A DNA stretch of 64,000 nucleotides from an uncultured Microbacterium sp. (GCA_913774665.1 CAJYHN010000007.1:1-64000); one strand, 5' to 3'. Numbered from the stretch's first letter, positions 51,901-60,872 are shown. The notes: generated from the letters alone by a model not told the origin. A program made the numbers and translations.

Positions 51901-52875
51901 CTGGAGACCGTGCCCACCCCCGCGAGTGGTGCGCCGAGGGTGGACGTTGCGATCACCGGAGCGGCCGACGAGGTGCGCGTGGTCATGAACGCCCGTTCGC
52001 AGACGCACATGATCGTGTCCGAGGTCGAGATCTTCGCGGCGGCACCGGCCCCCGCGGGCATCGCCGACCTCGCCCGCCTGACCGTCGGCGACCGACCGGT
52101 CGAGGGGTTCGCTCCCGACACGCTCGACTACACCGTCAGCTCGGTCGGTGCGGAGTGGCCGACGTTGCACGCCCTGGCCCTCGACGAGGACGCGAGCGTC
52201 GTCATCACCCAACCCGGCGCCTCCGAGGCGCCCGACACCGCCCGGGTGGCGGCGCTCGCCGCGGCCGGCAACGTCGGAACCGTTCGGGTGACCGCCCCCG
52301 ACGGCGCGACGCGCACCTATTCGGTCACCGTCAACCGGGCCGTCGGCGTCTCGAGCGTCACGGTGACGGGCGAGCCCCGGGTGGGCTCCACCCTGCGGGC
52401 AGCAGCCGTGACCGACCCGGCCGATGCGGCCGCGACGTACGTGTGGATGCGCGACGGCGTCGCCATCGCCGGCGCCGCCGCCGACAGCTACGTGTTGACA
52501 GCAGCCGACGAGGGTCGTCACATCACGGTCGAGGCGACCGCGGCGGCGGCGGGCTTCGCCGCGGGCACCGCCCGATCGGCCGCGGTGGTCCCGACGGCGG
52601 CGGTGACCGACCCGGGAACGGGCGGCGGCACGGGGGGCGGCACGGGCGCCCCGGGCACGGGCTCCGGCTCGGCCGGATCGGGGGCCGGGGTGGGCAGCAG
52701 CGCGCCCGCGGGCTCCGTCCAGAGCGGGGCGGGTTCCACCGCGGCGAACGGCCGGGACCTGGCCACCACCGGCCAGAATACCGAGGGGCTGCTCGTCGTC
52801 AGCCTCGGCGCGTTCGTCCTGCTCCTGCTCGGAGCCGGGGCGATCGTGCTGCGGCGTCGCCGCTCGCGCGTGTGA
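48982..52875 (+). CDS. Multidomain wall-anchored GH30 endo-galactanase-like enzyme
   Basis: The 1297-residue protein starts at ATG 48982; the in-frame ATG two codons later is equally possible. After the signal peptide (ends AEA, about residue 35) is a GH30 barrel (FEGWGTSLVWFANATGNYP), with acid/base E242 in DPFNEPN and nucleophile E353 in WMSEVEGNW. The opening matches the subfamily containing endo-beta-1,6-galactanases. Modules follow: a ricin/CBM13-like trefoil (about 570-715), an Ig-like stretch, a discoidin/F5-8C-like domain (about 880-1015), a cadherin-like strand domain (LARLTVGDRPVEGFAPDTLDY) and an Ig-like repeat. The C-terminus is a Gly/Ser linker, LATTG, a membrane helix and RRRRSRV, a variant sortase signal. 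It would cut arabinogalactan at the wall and feed the importers. Confidence 0.85.
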   Translation: MTMKSARLLSMTCAVALAAGAVTATAAVAPAPAEAATAAAVRITPNPATASEKPFEGWGTSLVWFANATGNYPADVRQKLFDAVFGEDGLNLNIARYNIGGGNASDVPSYLRPGGAVPGFWNPDLPATDANGAITSNYADRARYKAAWNPDDPNAYDFSKDSAQRWWLDALKGKVTHWEAFSNSPPYFLTQSGYASGGINSATSEQLAPADMDKFAGYLVNVVDELEKKHGITFDTIDPFNEPNTNYWQTQIPNGATWPTGGRQEGAHIGPQAQDAMVKALAARLAQSSTTTDAVISAMDETNPGIFSTNWNAWSAQSKSLVDQLNVHTYGTDGRQVVRDIAKAADKPLWMSEVEGNWTAQNKGFVTDDIENGLGMAQHIVGDLRELEPDAWVFWQPVEDLYNMEKVEKLNWGSVFIDFDCNAQGQSERRLKDGDADPSCQVLTNEKFNTVRNFTHYIAPGDHLMATDNAQSTAAIDADGQGATIVHVNSEASDRTVEIDLRDFGTVAPGATVTPIVTTQSTADAPSVNALKKGQPVVVDAASRTATLTIPAKSVVTFEIDGVSGVSPDAAAFRDGQTVQLTGLQSGLALDGGSTLAVRALGTTTDAARAQSWTVRTIDGEGTNRHRFTLRNGNGKFLASSGNGTALVDADPAAAASNPALQWMASTTDGTYYSVLNVATERVLDVNGASTTPGASVGLWTSNGGGNQQWRIAGTAIVGAEPVAVATAVGATPTMPNEVELRYAGRVVRAAAVTWQLDGVDFSRLGTVQVRGTGTDLFGASFDAAATVEVGPYTATRPASVTVPAGSALDVVKSHADGSVQAELSPSGSGFWVPVEWAWDGLTDEAFAQTGAVTVTGVATGPSGEKLDARLTVIVTAASERNVAPQSRPSATFTESSQYGVANTINGSSTDKGWSNWKSGTKNDQDTLSYVLQQRETLTHVAVQFYRDGSTLSWPVTMRVDRRVSGGDWIQGELETVPTPASGAPRVDVAITGAADEVRVVMNARSQTHMIVSEVEIFAAAPAPAGIADLARLTVGDRPVEGFAPDTLDYTVSSVGAEWPTLHALALDEDASVVITQPGASEAPDTARVAALAAAGNVGTVRVTAPDGATRTYSVTVNRAVGVSSVTVTGEPRVGSTLRAAAVTDPADAAATYVWMRDGVAIAGAAADSYVLTAADEGRHITVEATAAAAGFAAGTARSAAVVPTAAVTDPGTGGGTGGGTGAPGTGSGSAGSGAGVGSSAPAGSVQSGAGSTAANGRDLATTGQNTEGLLVVSLGAFVLLLLGAGAIVLRRRRSRV

Positions 52876-52887
52876 CTCTCTGAATTC

Positions 52888-52929
52888 GAAGGCCGTGACG
52901 GTCGCCTCCCCGCGACTGCCACGGCCTTC
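52888..52929 (+). terminator. Terminator after the GH30 gene
   Basis: The 10-bp arms GAAGGCCGTG (52888-52897) and CACGGCCTTC (52920-52929) are perfect, with an inner GTCGC/GCGAC pair. The hairpin lies 12 bases after the stop and has no T tract. Confidence 0.7.
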
Positions 52930-53055
52930 GGCGTTCCGGAGGGCCGGGGTGCCGGCATCCCTTCCCCTTCGCGCACATCCGTGCAACCCCGACCTTTCGC
53001 ACCCCGACCCGGGGGAGGATGGACGAATCCGCATCAACCCCCACTGAGGAGACCC

Positions 53056-54102
53056 ATGCACGTCAACGCCTACGCGGCGTCGTCCGCGACCTCACCCCTC
53101 GAGCCCACGACCATCGAGCGCCGCGACGTCGGCCCGAAGGACGTCCTGATCGACATCGCCTACGCCGGCATCTGCCACTCCGACATCCACACCATCCGCG
53201 GCGAGTGGGGCGACGTGCCCTACCCCCTGACCGTCGGCCACGAGATCGTCGGCACGGTCGCCGAGGTCGGCTCCGAGGTCACCAGCCACAAGGTCGGCGA
53301 CCGCGTCGGCGTCGGCTGCATGGTCAACTCGTGCCGCGAGTGCGAGAACTGCCTCGCCGGCGAGGAGCAGTACTGCGAGAAGGGCAACATCGGTACGTAC
53401 GGCGCCAAGGACGTCGACGGCACGATCACCCAGGGCGGCTACAGCGAGAAGATCGTCGTCGACGAGCACTTCGTGCTGCGCGTTCCCGAGTCGATCCCCT
53501 ACGAGAAGGCCGCGCCGCTGCTGTGCGCCGGCATCACGACCTACTCGCCGCTGAACCACTGGAACGCCGGCCCCGGCAAGAAGGTCGCGGTCGTCGGTCT
53601 CGGTGGGCTCGGCCACATGGCCGTCAAGATCGCCCACGCCATGGGCGCCGAGGTCACCGTGCTCTCGCAGACGCTCAGCAAGAAGGACGACGGCCTGAAG
53701 ATGGGCGCCGACCACTACTACGCGACGAAGGACGAAGAGACCTTCGAGAAGCTCAAGAAGCACTTCGACCTCATCATCAACACCGTGAGCGCCCCGCTCG
53801 ACCTCAAGCAGTACCTGGGCCTGCTCGCGCTGAACGGCACGATGGTCAACGTCGGCGCCCCGCCGGAGCCGCTGCCCATCCAGGTCTTCACGCTGTTCAC
53901 CAACCGTCGTTCCTTCGCGGGTTCGTCCATCGGCGGCATCCGTGAGACCCAGGAGATGCTCGACTTCTGCGCCGAGAAGGGCATCGCGCCCGAGACCGAG
54001 CTCATCTCGGCCGACCAGATCAACGAGGCCTACGAGCGCGTGCTGAAGAGCGACGTGCGCTACCGCTTCGTCATCGACGCGAAGACCTTCGCCCCCGCCT
54101 GA
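53056..54102 (+). CDS. Zinc-dependent NAD(P) alcohol dehydrogenase (CAD-like)
   Basis: The 348-residue medium-chain dehydrogenase starts at ATG 53056 with GGAG upstream. The catalytic-zinc ligands lie in AGICHSD and VGHEIVGTV. The structural-zinc Cys cluster is [16 protein letters not shown]. The Rossmann motif is [15 protein letters not shown]. The cinnamyl-alcohol-dehydrogenase/YahK branch fits best ([19 protein letters not shown]), with broad aldehyde reduction as the likely activity. It has its own leader and no operon partners. Confidence 0.93.
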   Translation: MHVNAYAASSATSPLEPTTIERRDVGPKDVLIDIAYAGICHSDIHTIRGEWGDVPYPLTVGHEIVGTVAEVGSEVTSHKVGDRVGVGCMVNSCRECENCLAGEEQYCEKGNIGTYGAKDVDGTITQGGYSEKIVVDEHFVLRVPESIPYEKAAPLLCAGITTYSPLNHWNAGPGKKVAVVGLGGLGHMAVKIAHAMGAEVTVLSQTLSKKDDGLKMGADHYYATKDEETFEKLKKHFDLIINTVSAPLDLKQYLGLLALNGTMVNVGAPPEPLPIQVFTLFTNRRSFAGSSIGGIRETQEMLDFCAEKGIAPETELISADQINEAYERVLKSDVRYRFVIDAKTFAPA

Positions 54103-54183
54103 CCTCGGCTCCGGCCCCGGATGCCACGGCCCCGACGTTCCCCGGAGCGCCGGGGCCGCGGCATGCCCGCCCCCGCCCCCCGC

Positions 54184-54664
54184 CGATAAACGCTATTCGT
54201 GCGGAGAAACGCTGCGTCGCGGCGTGTTTCGGGAGGATCGGCGTTTATCGGCGGGGGCTGGGCTGGGGGCGCCTTCCGCAGCTTGCCGCGCCGCGTCGCG
54301 GCTTGCGCCGCCGCGCCGCGTCGCGCTGTCGCGCGCCGCGCTGCCGCCGCGGCCGCCCCCTCCTGCTCTTCGCGCCGATAAACGCTATTCGTGGGTAGAA
54401 ACGCTGCGTCGCGGCGTGTTTCGGGAGGATCGGCGTTCATCGGCGTGGGGTGGGCTGGGGGCGCCTTCCGCGGCTTGCCGCGCCGCGTAGCGGCTTGCGC
54501 CGCCGCGCCGGGTCCGCCGCGGCCTGCGCCGCCGCGCCGCGTCGCGCTATTGCGCGCCGGGTCCGCCGCCGAGGCCGCCTGCTCCTGCTCTTCGCGCCGA
54601 TAAACGCTATTTGTCGGTAGAAACGCTGCGTCGCGGCGTGTTTCGCGAGGATTGGCGTTTATCG
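54184..54664. repeat. Three tandem 67-bp palindromic elements (CGATAAACGC family)
   Basis: Elements at 54184-54250, 54376-54442 and 54598-54664 are each exactly 67 bp. They begin CGATAAACGC and end GCGTTTATCG, with one mismatch in copy 2. All share the interior TAGAAACGCTGCGTCGCGGC (copy 1 begins GGAGAAACGC) and an inner GAAACGC/GCGTGTTTC pair. They are separated by 125- and 155-bp GC-only linkers that also resemble each other. The gap 54103-54768 holds nothing else apart from a weak palindromic stretch just after the dehydrogenase stop and a short hairpin before pgm. Frames through it are repeat artefacts. Confidence 0.9.
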
Positions 54665-54768
54665 ACCCGTCGTCGCCCCCCAGGCGTCGCCGAACTCTCT
54701 GCGCTCCGCAACCCCGTAGCCGCCGGAAGCGGCGCCGCCCCGAGGGGCGACGCCGCTTTGCGCGAAGG

Positions 54769-56415
54769 TCAGGCCTGACCCAACGCGGCGGAGACGACCG
54801 TGCGCGCTTCTTCCTGCACCTCGCGCAGGTGGTCCTCGCCGCGGAGCGACTCGGCGTACAGCTTGTAGACGTCCTCGGTGCCCGAGGGGCGCGCGGCGAA
54901 CCACGCCGACTCCGTCTGCACCTTCAGTCCACCGATCGCGGCGCCGTTGCCCGGCGCGTGCGAGAGCTTCGCGGTGATGGGCTCTCCCGCGAGTTCCGTG
55001 GCCGACACGGCATCCGGAGACAGCTTCGACAGAGCCGCCTTCTGCGCGGACGACGCGGGCGCGTCGACGCGCTGGTAGGAGGACGAGCCGAACTGCTGCT
55101 CGAGCTCGGCGTAGCGCTGCGACGGGGTCTTGCCGGTGACGGCGAGGATCTCGGCGGCGAGCAGGCAGAGCAGGATGCCGTCCTTGTCGGTCGTCCAGAC
55201 CGTGCCGTCCTTGCGCAGGAACGACGCTCCGGCCGACTCCTCGCCGCCGAACGCGACGGAACCGTCGAGCAGGCCCGGGACGAACCACTTGAACCCGACG
55301 GGCACTTCGAGCAGCGTCTTGCCGAGGGCGTCGGCCACGCGGTCGATGATCATCGACGACACGAGCGTCTTGCCCACGGCGGCGTCGGTCGGCCAGTTCG
55401 GGCGGTGCGAGAACAGGTAATCGATGGCGACCGCGAGGTAGTGGTTCGGGTTCATCAGCCCGGCGTCGGGGGTGACGATGCCGTGGCGGTCGGCGTCGGC
55501 GTCGTTGCCGGTGAGGATGTCGTACTCGTCGCGCGCGGCGACGAGCGAGGCCATGGCGGACGGCGACGAGGGGTCCATGCGGATCTTCTCGTCCCAGTCG
55601 AGCGTCATGAACTTCCACGTCGGGTCGACCTCGGGGTTCACCACGGTGAGGTCGAGGCCGTAGACCTCGGCGATGAGCGCCCAGTACTCCACCGACGCCC
55701 CACCCAGCGGGTCGGCGCCGATGCGGACGCCGGCGCTCTTGATGGCGTCGACGTCGATGATGGATGCCAGATCTCTGACGTACACGTCGCGGAAGTCGTA
55801 CTGGCCCAGGCCGTCGAGGTCGATGTCCGCGTGCCGCGTGCGGCGCACGCCCTCGAGACCCGCGGCGATGAGCTCGTTCGCACGGTCGGCGATCCAGCCC
55901 GTCGCGTCGGTGTCGGCGGGTCCGCCGTGCGGAGGGTTGTACTTGAAGCCGCCGTCGCGGGGCGGGTTGTGGGAGGGCGTGACGACGATGCCGTCGGCGC
56001 GGCCCGGGTCGTCGGCCGCGCGGTCGCGGTTGTAGGTGAGGATCGCGTGACTGAGCGCGGGGGTCGGCACCCACGCGTCGCGGGAGTCGACGCGCACGTC
56101 GACGCCGTTGGCGACCAGCACCTCGATGGCGCTGCGCTCGGCGGGAAGCGACAGCCCGTGGGTGTCGCGGCCGAGGAACAGCGGACCGGTGATCCCCTGC
56201 GCGGCGCGGTAGTCGACGATCGCCTGGGTCGTGGCGAGGATGTGGTCTTCGTTGAAGCTCGTGCTCAGCGACGAGCCGCGGTGGCCACTGGTGCCGAAGG
56301 CGACGCGCTGCTCGGGCACCGCGGCATCCGGCTTGCGGTCGTAATACGCCGCGATCAGTTCGTCGATGTCGATGAGATCGGATGCCTCTGCGGGCTGCCC
56401 TGCGCGACTGCTCAT
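54769..56415 (-). CDS. pgm: Phosphoglucomutase (alpha-D-glucose phosphate-specific)
   Basis: The 548-residue enzyme starts at ATG 56415 and is about the same length as E. coli Pgm. It interconverts glucose-1- and glucose-6-phosphate, the exit of the Leloir pathway. The phosphoserine loop is [12 protein letters not shown] (S148). The metal loop is [11 protein letters not shown]. The sugar-binding loop is [13 protein letters not shown] and the phosphate-binding loop is [16 protein letters not shown]. It diverges from pheA. The link to galTK is by pathway, not by operon. Confidence 0.97.
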   Translation of the reverse strand: MSSRAGQPAEASDLIDIDELIAAYYDRKPDAAVPEQRVAFGTSGHRGSSLSTSFNEDHILATTQAIVDYRAAQGITGPLFLGRDTHGLSLPAERSAIEVLVANGVDVRVDSRDAWVPTPALSHAILTYNRDRAADDPGRADGIVVTPSHNPPRDGGFKYNPPHGGPADTDATGWIADRANELIAAGLEGVRRTRHADIDLDGLGQYDFRDVYVRDLASIIDVDAIKSAGVRIGADPLGGASVEYWALIAEVYGLDLTVVNPEVDPTWKFMTLDWDEKIRMDPSSPSAMASLVAARDEYDILTGNDADADRHGIVTPDAGLMNPNHYLAVAIDYLFSHRPNWPTDAAVGKTLVSSMIIDRVADALGKTLLEVPVGFKWFVPGLLDGSVAFGGEESAGASFLRKDGTVWTTDKDGILLCLLAAEILAVTGKTPSQRYAELEQQFGSSSYQRVDAPASSAQKAALSKLSPDAVSATELAGEPITAKLSHAPGNGAAIGGLKVQTESAWFAARPSGTEDVYKLYAESLRGEDHLREVQEEARTVVSAALGQA

Positions 56416-56550
56416 GCGCCCAGTCTGCCCGCTCCCTCCGACATGCGCACACGCTGTGACGCATTCTGAGAGAATCCGTGGTCGCGCCGCATCCGCGGGG
56501 GTCGAGGACCGAGGCATCCTGAATCATTCCCCCGGTCTAGGCTGGACGCC

Positions 56551-57513
56551 GTGCTGCCCGACACAGAGACCGTGCCCGCCCGCCGTACCTACAGCTACCT
56601 GGGCCCGGCCGGCACGTTCACCGAGGCGGCCCTGGCGCAGGTGCCCGAAGCGCGCGATCAGATCTGGCGTCCCGTGCGCAACGTCGGCGAAGCGCTCGCC
56701 GACGTCGTCGAAGGGCGGTCGGATGCCGCGATGATCGCGATCGAGAACTCCGTCGACGGCGGCGTCTCGACCGCGCAGGACGCCCTGGCCACGGTGCCGG
56801 GCCTGCGCATCGTGGGCGAGTACCTCGTTCCGGTGAACTTCGTGCTCGTCGGTCGCCCCGGAGCCACCCTCGCCGACGTCTCGCTCGTCGCCGCCCACCC
56901 GGTCGCCTACGGGCAGTGCCTCGGCTGGCTCAGCAAGAACCTCCCCGCCCATGCGCATCTCCCCGCCGAGAGCAATGTCGCGAGCGCGCTGGGTGTGCTC
57001 GACGGGACGAGTGCGGCGGATGCCGCGGTGGCGGCGCCCGGCATCGTCGCCCACCACGACCTCTCGGTGCTGGCCGAGAACATCGGCGACAACCCCAACG
57101 CGGTGACGCGTTTCGTGCTGGTCAGCCGCACGGTCGCGCCGGCGCCGCCCACCGGTGCCGATAAGACCTCGCTCATCGTCGAGCTCCCCGAGGACCACCC
57201 GGGTGCCCTGCTCGAACTCCTCGAGCAGTTCGCCACGCGCGGGATCAACCTGAGCCTGTTGGCATCCCGCCCCATCGGAGACGCGCTCGGCCGCTACCGC
57301 TTCGTGATCGATGCCGACGGGCACGTGCTCGACGAGCGGATGGCGGACGCCCTGCTGGGGCTTCGCCGGTTCAGCCCGAAGGTCATCTTCTTGGGGTCGT
57401 ACGCCCGCGCGGATCGCGCGATCGTCCGATACCCGCAGCGCTACAGCGACGACGTGTTCGTCGAGGCGCGCGATTGGCTGCGCGGCCTGCTGAGCGGCGA
57501 GCCCGAGACCTGA
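56551..57513 (+). CDS. pheA: Prephenate dehydratase
   Basis: The 320-residue enzyme converts prephenate to phenylpyruvate in phenylalanine synthesis. The catalytic domain has YSYLGPAGTFTEAAL, IAIENSVDGGVS and the active-site TRF motif in NAVTRFVLV. The C-terminal ACT domain has SLIVELPEDHPGALLELLEQF and LLASRPIGDALGRYRFVID, the GALL and ESRP-like motifs for phenylalanine feedback. It starts at GTG 56551; a GTG at 56569 is possible. It stands alone, divergent from pgm. Confidence 0.96.
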   Translation: MLPDTETVPARRTYSYLGPAGTFTEAALAQVPEARDQIWRPVRNVGEALADVVEGRSDAAMIAIENSVDGGVSTAQDALATVPGLRIVGEYLVPVNFVLVGRPGATLADVSLVAAHPVAYGQCLGWLSKNLPAHAHLPAESNVASALGVLDGTSAADAAVAAPGIVAHHDLSVLAENIGDNPNAVTRFVLVSRTVAPAPPTGADKTSLIVELPEDHPGALLELLEQFATRGINLSLLASRPIGDALGRYRFVIDADGHVLDERMADALLGLRRFSPKVIFLGSYARADRAIVRYPQRYSDDVFVEARDWLRGLLSGEPET

Positions 57514-57530
57514 CCCGTCGTCGGGTCCCG

Positions 57531-57578
57531 GAGCTCGTCGAAGGGCCTGCCCCCGTGACCGGTGCCTGCGACAGGCTC
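57531..57578. repeat. Degenerate GAGCTCGTCGAAGGG...CGACAGGCTC palindrome
   Basis: GAGCTCGTCG (57531-57540) pairs 8 of 10 positions with CGACAGGCTC (57569-57578). The wording (GAGCTnGTCGAAGGG / CGACAAGCTC) resembles a palindrome I know to be common between actinobacterial genes, but this copy is degenerate. It lies between convergent pheA and the monooxygenase gene. Confidence 0.5.
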
Positions 57579-57609
57579 AGCCACCCCGCGGCGGCGGTGC
57601 CGCGGAGCG

Positions 57610-58647
57610 TCAGGCCGCGACGGTCGCCGGAGCCGCGATGAGCTCGAGGGTCTGCACGCGCCCCTCCGAGCCCTCGCCCTCGTACGCTCCCGCCACCGGC
57701 GACACCATGATCTCGTCGACGCCGTGCTGCGCGGCGAACGCGCTCAGCTGCGCGCGCACATCCTCGCCGGTGCCTACGAACCACTTCTGACGGGTCGACG
57801 CCATGATCGATCCGGCCATCGCGTCGAACGGCTCGGCCTTCGCCTGCTCGACCGTCTCGAGCGGCACCATGGGGCGGTTCGTCCGGAGTCTCGCCATCAT
57901 GCGCAGCTGCGGCAGCGCGCGGTCCTCGGCCTCTTCGGCGGTCGGCGCGGCGACGACGTTGGCGGTGACGAAGGTGCGCGGGCCGTCACCCGACTCGTTG
58001 GGCACGAACTGGTCGCGGTACACCCCGAGCGCGTGGGCGAGCCCCTCACCCGAGAAGTGGTTCGCGAAGACGTAGGGCAGACCGAAGCTGGCCGCGAGCT
58101 GCGCCGAGTAGTCGCTCGACCCGAGAAGCCAGACCTGGGGCATTCCGGATGCCGCGGGCGTCGCCTTCACCTGATATTCGGTGCCCGAGGTGAAGCGCAC
58201 GGTGGCGCCATCCGGCGACGTGAGCGCCATGATGTCGGTCACGTGGTCGGGGAAGCGCGACACGTCACTCGTGGTGCCCGAGCGGTTCAGCAGCTGCGTG
58301 ATGACCGGGTCGCTGCCGGGGGCACGTCCGATGCCGAGGTCGATGCGCCCGGGGGCGATGGCCTCGAGGGCGGCGAACTGCTCGGCGACGATGAGGGGGG
58401 AGTGGTTGGGCAGCATCACGCCACCCGATCCGACGCGGATGCGCGATGTCCGCGCGGCGGCCGCGGCGATCAGCACGGGGGGCGTGGTCGACGCGACCGA
58501 CGGCATGTTGTGGTGCTCGGCGAACCAGTACCGGCGATACCCGAGGCGGTCGGCGCGCTCGACGAGGTCGAGGGCGGCGCTCACCGCCTGCGCGCTGTTC
58601 TGTCCGCTGCGGACGGGGACGAGATCGAGAACAGAGAGGGAGGGCAT
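57610..58647 (-). CDS. LLM-class flavin-dependent oxidoreductase (MsnO8-like)
   Basis: The 345-residue luciferase-like TIM barrel starts at ATG 58647 (MPSLSVLDLVPV); a GTG four codons earlier is possible. Typical segments are YRRYWFAEHHNMPSVASTTPPVLIAAAAARTSRIRVGSGGVMLPNHSPLIVAEQFAALEAIAPGRIDLGIGRAPG and VWLLGSSDYSAQLAASFGLPYVFANHF. This subgroup usually uses FMN. The substrate is unknown and there are no pathway neighbours. Confidence 0.88.
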   Translation of the reverse strand: MPSLSVLDLVPVRSGQNSAQAVSAALDLVERADRLGYRRYWFAEHHNMPSVASTTPPVLIAAAAARTSRIRVGSGGVMLPNHSPLIVAEQFAALEAIAPGRIDLGIGRAPGSDPVITQLLNRSGTTSDVSRFPDHVTDIMALTSPDGATVRFTSGTEYQVKATPAASGMPQVWLLGSSDYSAQLAASFGLPYVFANHFSGEGLAHALGVYRDQFVPNESGDGPRTFVTANVVAAPTAEEAEDRALPQLRMMARLRTNRPMVPLETVEQAKAEPFDAMAGSIMASTRQKWFVGTGEDVRAQLSAFAAQHGVDEIMVSPVAGAYEGEGSEGRVQTLELIAAPATVAA

Positions 58648-58850
58648 GGCGTCGTTCACCCCGAAGAAAACGCTCGATCGCGTCCAGCTATTCCTCTCGG
58701 GGTGTCGCGTCGGGTGACGAGGGGGCAGGGCGAAGCGGCATCCTTCTTCAGCTTTCTCGCAGGAAAACGGCGTGACGAAAGCGCCGCTCGCCGCGTCTCA
58801 TCTGTGACATCGCGGGACACACGGTCCCGGAACGACGGAAGGAAGCGAAC

Positions 58851-59270
58851 ATGGCTGAGAACACCACCACCACCGCCACCCCCACCACGAAGGACGGCGG
58901 CTCGACCGTCATCGTCGACGCCGTCGTCGCCAAGGTCGCCGGCATCGCCGCGGCCGAGGTCCCCGGCGTCCACGCCCTCGGCGGCGGAGCGGCCCGCGTC
59001 ATCGGCAACATCCGCCAGGCCGTGGGCGCCAAGGACCACGCCCAGGGCGTGAGCGTCGAGGTCGGCGAGACCGAGGTCGCCGCCGACATCGCGATCCAGG
59101 TCGACTACCCCGAGCAGCTCCAGCGCGTGGCCTCGAACGTCCGCTCGGCCGTGCACCAGGCCATCACCGAGCTCGTGGGCATGAAGGTCGCCGAGATCAA
59201 CGTCACCGTCGTCGACGTCTTCATCCCGGGCGACGACGAGGACGACGCTGACGAGCAGCGCGTCAACTGA
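58851..59270 (+). CDS. Asp23/Gls24 family envelope-stress protein
   Basis: The 139-residue protein starts at ATG 58851 after GGAAGGAAGC. The Asp23/Gls24 domain is recognisable (VVAKVAGIAAAEVPGVHALGGG, VAADIAIQVDYPEQLQRVASNVRSAVHQAITELVGMKVAEINVTVVDVF). The family is abundant in Gram-positives and linked to cell-envelope or alkaline stress. The N-terminal Thr-rich stretch and acidic C-terminus (DDEDDADEQRVN) are low-complexity. It is followed by its own terminator, so it is monocistronic. It lacks the usual neighbouring CsbD or AmaP-like genes. Confidence 0.9.
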   Translation: MAENTTTTATPTTKDGGSTVIVDAVVAKVAGIAAAEVPGVHALGGGAARVIGNIRQAVGAKDHAQGVSVEVGETEVAADIAIQVDYPEQLQRVASNVRSAVHQAITELVGMKVAEINVTVVDVFIPGDDEDDADEQRVN

Positions 59271-59283
59271 CAACCGTCGATGA

Positions 59284-59312
59284 GGGGCGTCACCGTGAGG
59301 TGGCGCCCCTTT
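59284..59312 (+). terminator. Terminator of the Asp23/Gls24 gene
   Basis: GGGGCGTCAC (59284-59293) pairs with GTGGCGCCCC (59300-59309) with one G-U, a 6-base loop and TTT following. Confidence 0.85.
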
Positions 59313-59412
59313 CGCGTACCCGGACACCGGCCCACGAGGTGTCCTCGGCGGCGAGGCGTCCCGCCGACGCTCCCGAAGCCGCCGACTCCGAGGCCCGCAC
59401 GCCCCGCGCCGC

Positions 59413-60783
59413 TCAGCCCCCGTGCCGCACGTGCGCGTACGCGTCCAGCGCGCGCTTGCGCGTCTCACCGAGGTCGACCATCGGCTCGGGCGGGTTCTCA
59501 CCCAGGTACTCCGGAGCCCACTCGCGCACATACTCGTCGTGCGGGTCGAACTTCTTGCGTTGCGTGTCGGGGTTGAATACGCGGAAGTACGGGGCGGCAT
59601 CCGCGCCGCTTCCCGCGACCCACTGCCAGTTGAAGGGGTTGCTCGCGGCATCCGCGTCGACGAGGCAGTCCCAGAACCACTGCTCGCCGTGGCGCCAGTC
59701 GATCAGCAGGTTCTTGATGAGGAACGATGCCGTCACCATGCGCACGCGGTTGTGCATGACGCCGGTCTTCCACAGCTGCCGCATCCCGGCATCCACCACG
59801 GCGACGCCCGTGTCGCCGCGCTGCCACTTCTCGAGGTGGGCGCGGTTGAGACGGGGCCAGGGGAAGGCGTCGAAGTTCTTCCGCCAGTTCGCGGTGGCGA
59901 TGTCGGGGGAGTGGTAGGTCACGTGCCATGCGAACTCGCGCCAGACGATCTCGGACAGGAAGCCGCTGGCGCTCTGCGCGTGCTGTCCCGAGCCCTTGTG
60001 CTCGAGGGTGTCGTGCCACACCTGGTAGGGGCTGAGCTCGCCCCAGCGCAGGCGGGGGGACAGGTTCGAGGTGGCACCGCCGGCGAACTCATCGCGGTAT
60101 TTCGAGTAGTCGCCGAGATCTTCGTCGAGGAACTCCCGCAGTCGCGCCTTGGCCGCCGGTTCGCCCGGTTCCCACATCTCGCGCAGGCCCCCGGCCCAGT
60201 CGGGTTTTGTGGGGAGCAACTCCCACGACGCGAGGTCGTCGGAGTCGATGGATGCCGAGACCCCGGGCACCTTCCGCGCCTCGGGCATCGGCGGGCGCGG
60301 CGCCGGAAGCTTCTGCACCGCCCGCGAGAACGGGCTGTACACGCCGTACGGTTTGTCGCCCTGTGTGCGGACGGTCCACGGTTCGTAGAGGAGGTTCGCC
60401 GCGAACGAGGCGACGGTCACCCCGTCGTCGCGCAGCTTCTCTTTGATGCCGGCGTCGATCTCACGCTCCGCACCGCCGTAGCGCCGGTTCCAGAACACCG
60501 CTCCGGCGTCGATCTCCTTCACCAGTGCGGGGACGACCTGGGCCGCCGTGCCGCGGCGCAGTACCAGCGACCCTCCGCGCTCGCTGAGGCGCTCGCCGAG
60601 CGAGGTCAGGGACCCGTGCAGCCACCAGCGCGCCGCCCCGCCGATCTCGCGGACGCCGTCGGACTCCTCGTCCAAGAGGTACAGCGCGACGACCGGCTCG
60701 TCACGGTCGAGGGCCGCACGAAGTGCAGGGTTGTCGGTCAGGCGGAGGTCGTCACGGAACCACACGATCGAGGGCGAAGCCAT
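59413..60783 (-). CDS. phrB: Deoxyribodipyrimidine photolyase (class I cryptochrome/photolyase)
   Basis: The 456-residue flavoprotein splits pyrimidine dimers with blue light. The N-terminal alpha/beta antenna domain begins IVWFRDDLRLTDNPALRAAL. The C-terminal FAD domain has SNLSPRLRWGELSPYQVW, FLSEIVWREFAWHVTYHSP, GDTGVAVVDAGMRQLWKTGVMHNRVRMVTASFLIKNLLIDW and NPFNWQWVAGSGADAAPYFRVFNP, including the Trp electron path. It starts at ATG 60783. The mutually convergent neighbour ends 143 bases away at the Gls24 gene. A 24-bp inverted repeat lies upstream. Confidence 0.95.
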   Translation of the reverse strand: MASPSIVWFRDDLRLTDNPALRAALDRDEPVVALYLLDEESDGVREIGGAARWWLHGSLTSLGERLSERGGSLVLRRGTAAQVVPALVKEIDAGAVFWNRRYGGAEREIDAGIKEKLRDDGVTVASFAANLLYEPWTVRTQGDKPYGVYSPFSRAVQKLPAPRPPMPEARKVPGVSASIDSDDLASWELLPTKPDWAGGLREMWEPGEPAAKARLREFLDEDLGDYSKYRDEFAGGATSNLSPRLRWGELSPYQVWHDTLEHKGSGQHAQSASGFLSEIVWREFAWHVTYHSPDIATANWRKNFDAFPWPRLNRAHLEKWQRGDTGVAVVDAGMRQLWKTGVMHNRVRMVTASFLIKNLLIDWRHGEQWFWDCLVDADAASNPFNWQWVAGSGADAAPYFRVFNPDTQRKKFDPHDEYVREWAPEYLGENPPEPMVDLGETRKRALDAYAHVRHGG

Positions 60784-60872
60784 CCTCCGACGCTATCCAC
60801 CGCCGCATCCGCCCGTCCGGCCTTGACACCCTCTCTCTCTCCCCCCTCCGCCGCTCACCGCGCCGCGGGCGC

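Noticed and set aside
48994-53061. Open frame of over 1300 codons antisense to the GH30 gene
   Set aside because: The plus-strand protein has catalytic motifs, a signal peptide and an anchor, while the minus-strand frame has only Arg/Gly/Val-rich sequence without motifs.
54184-54664. Small proteins reading through the repeats (MRRNAASRRVSGG type)
   Set aside because: The identical start peptides in each unit arise from the repeated DNA, and there is no ribosome binding site or conserved family.
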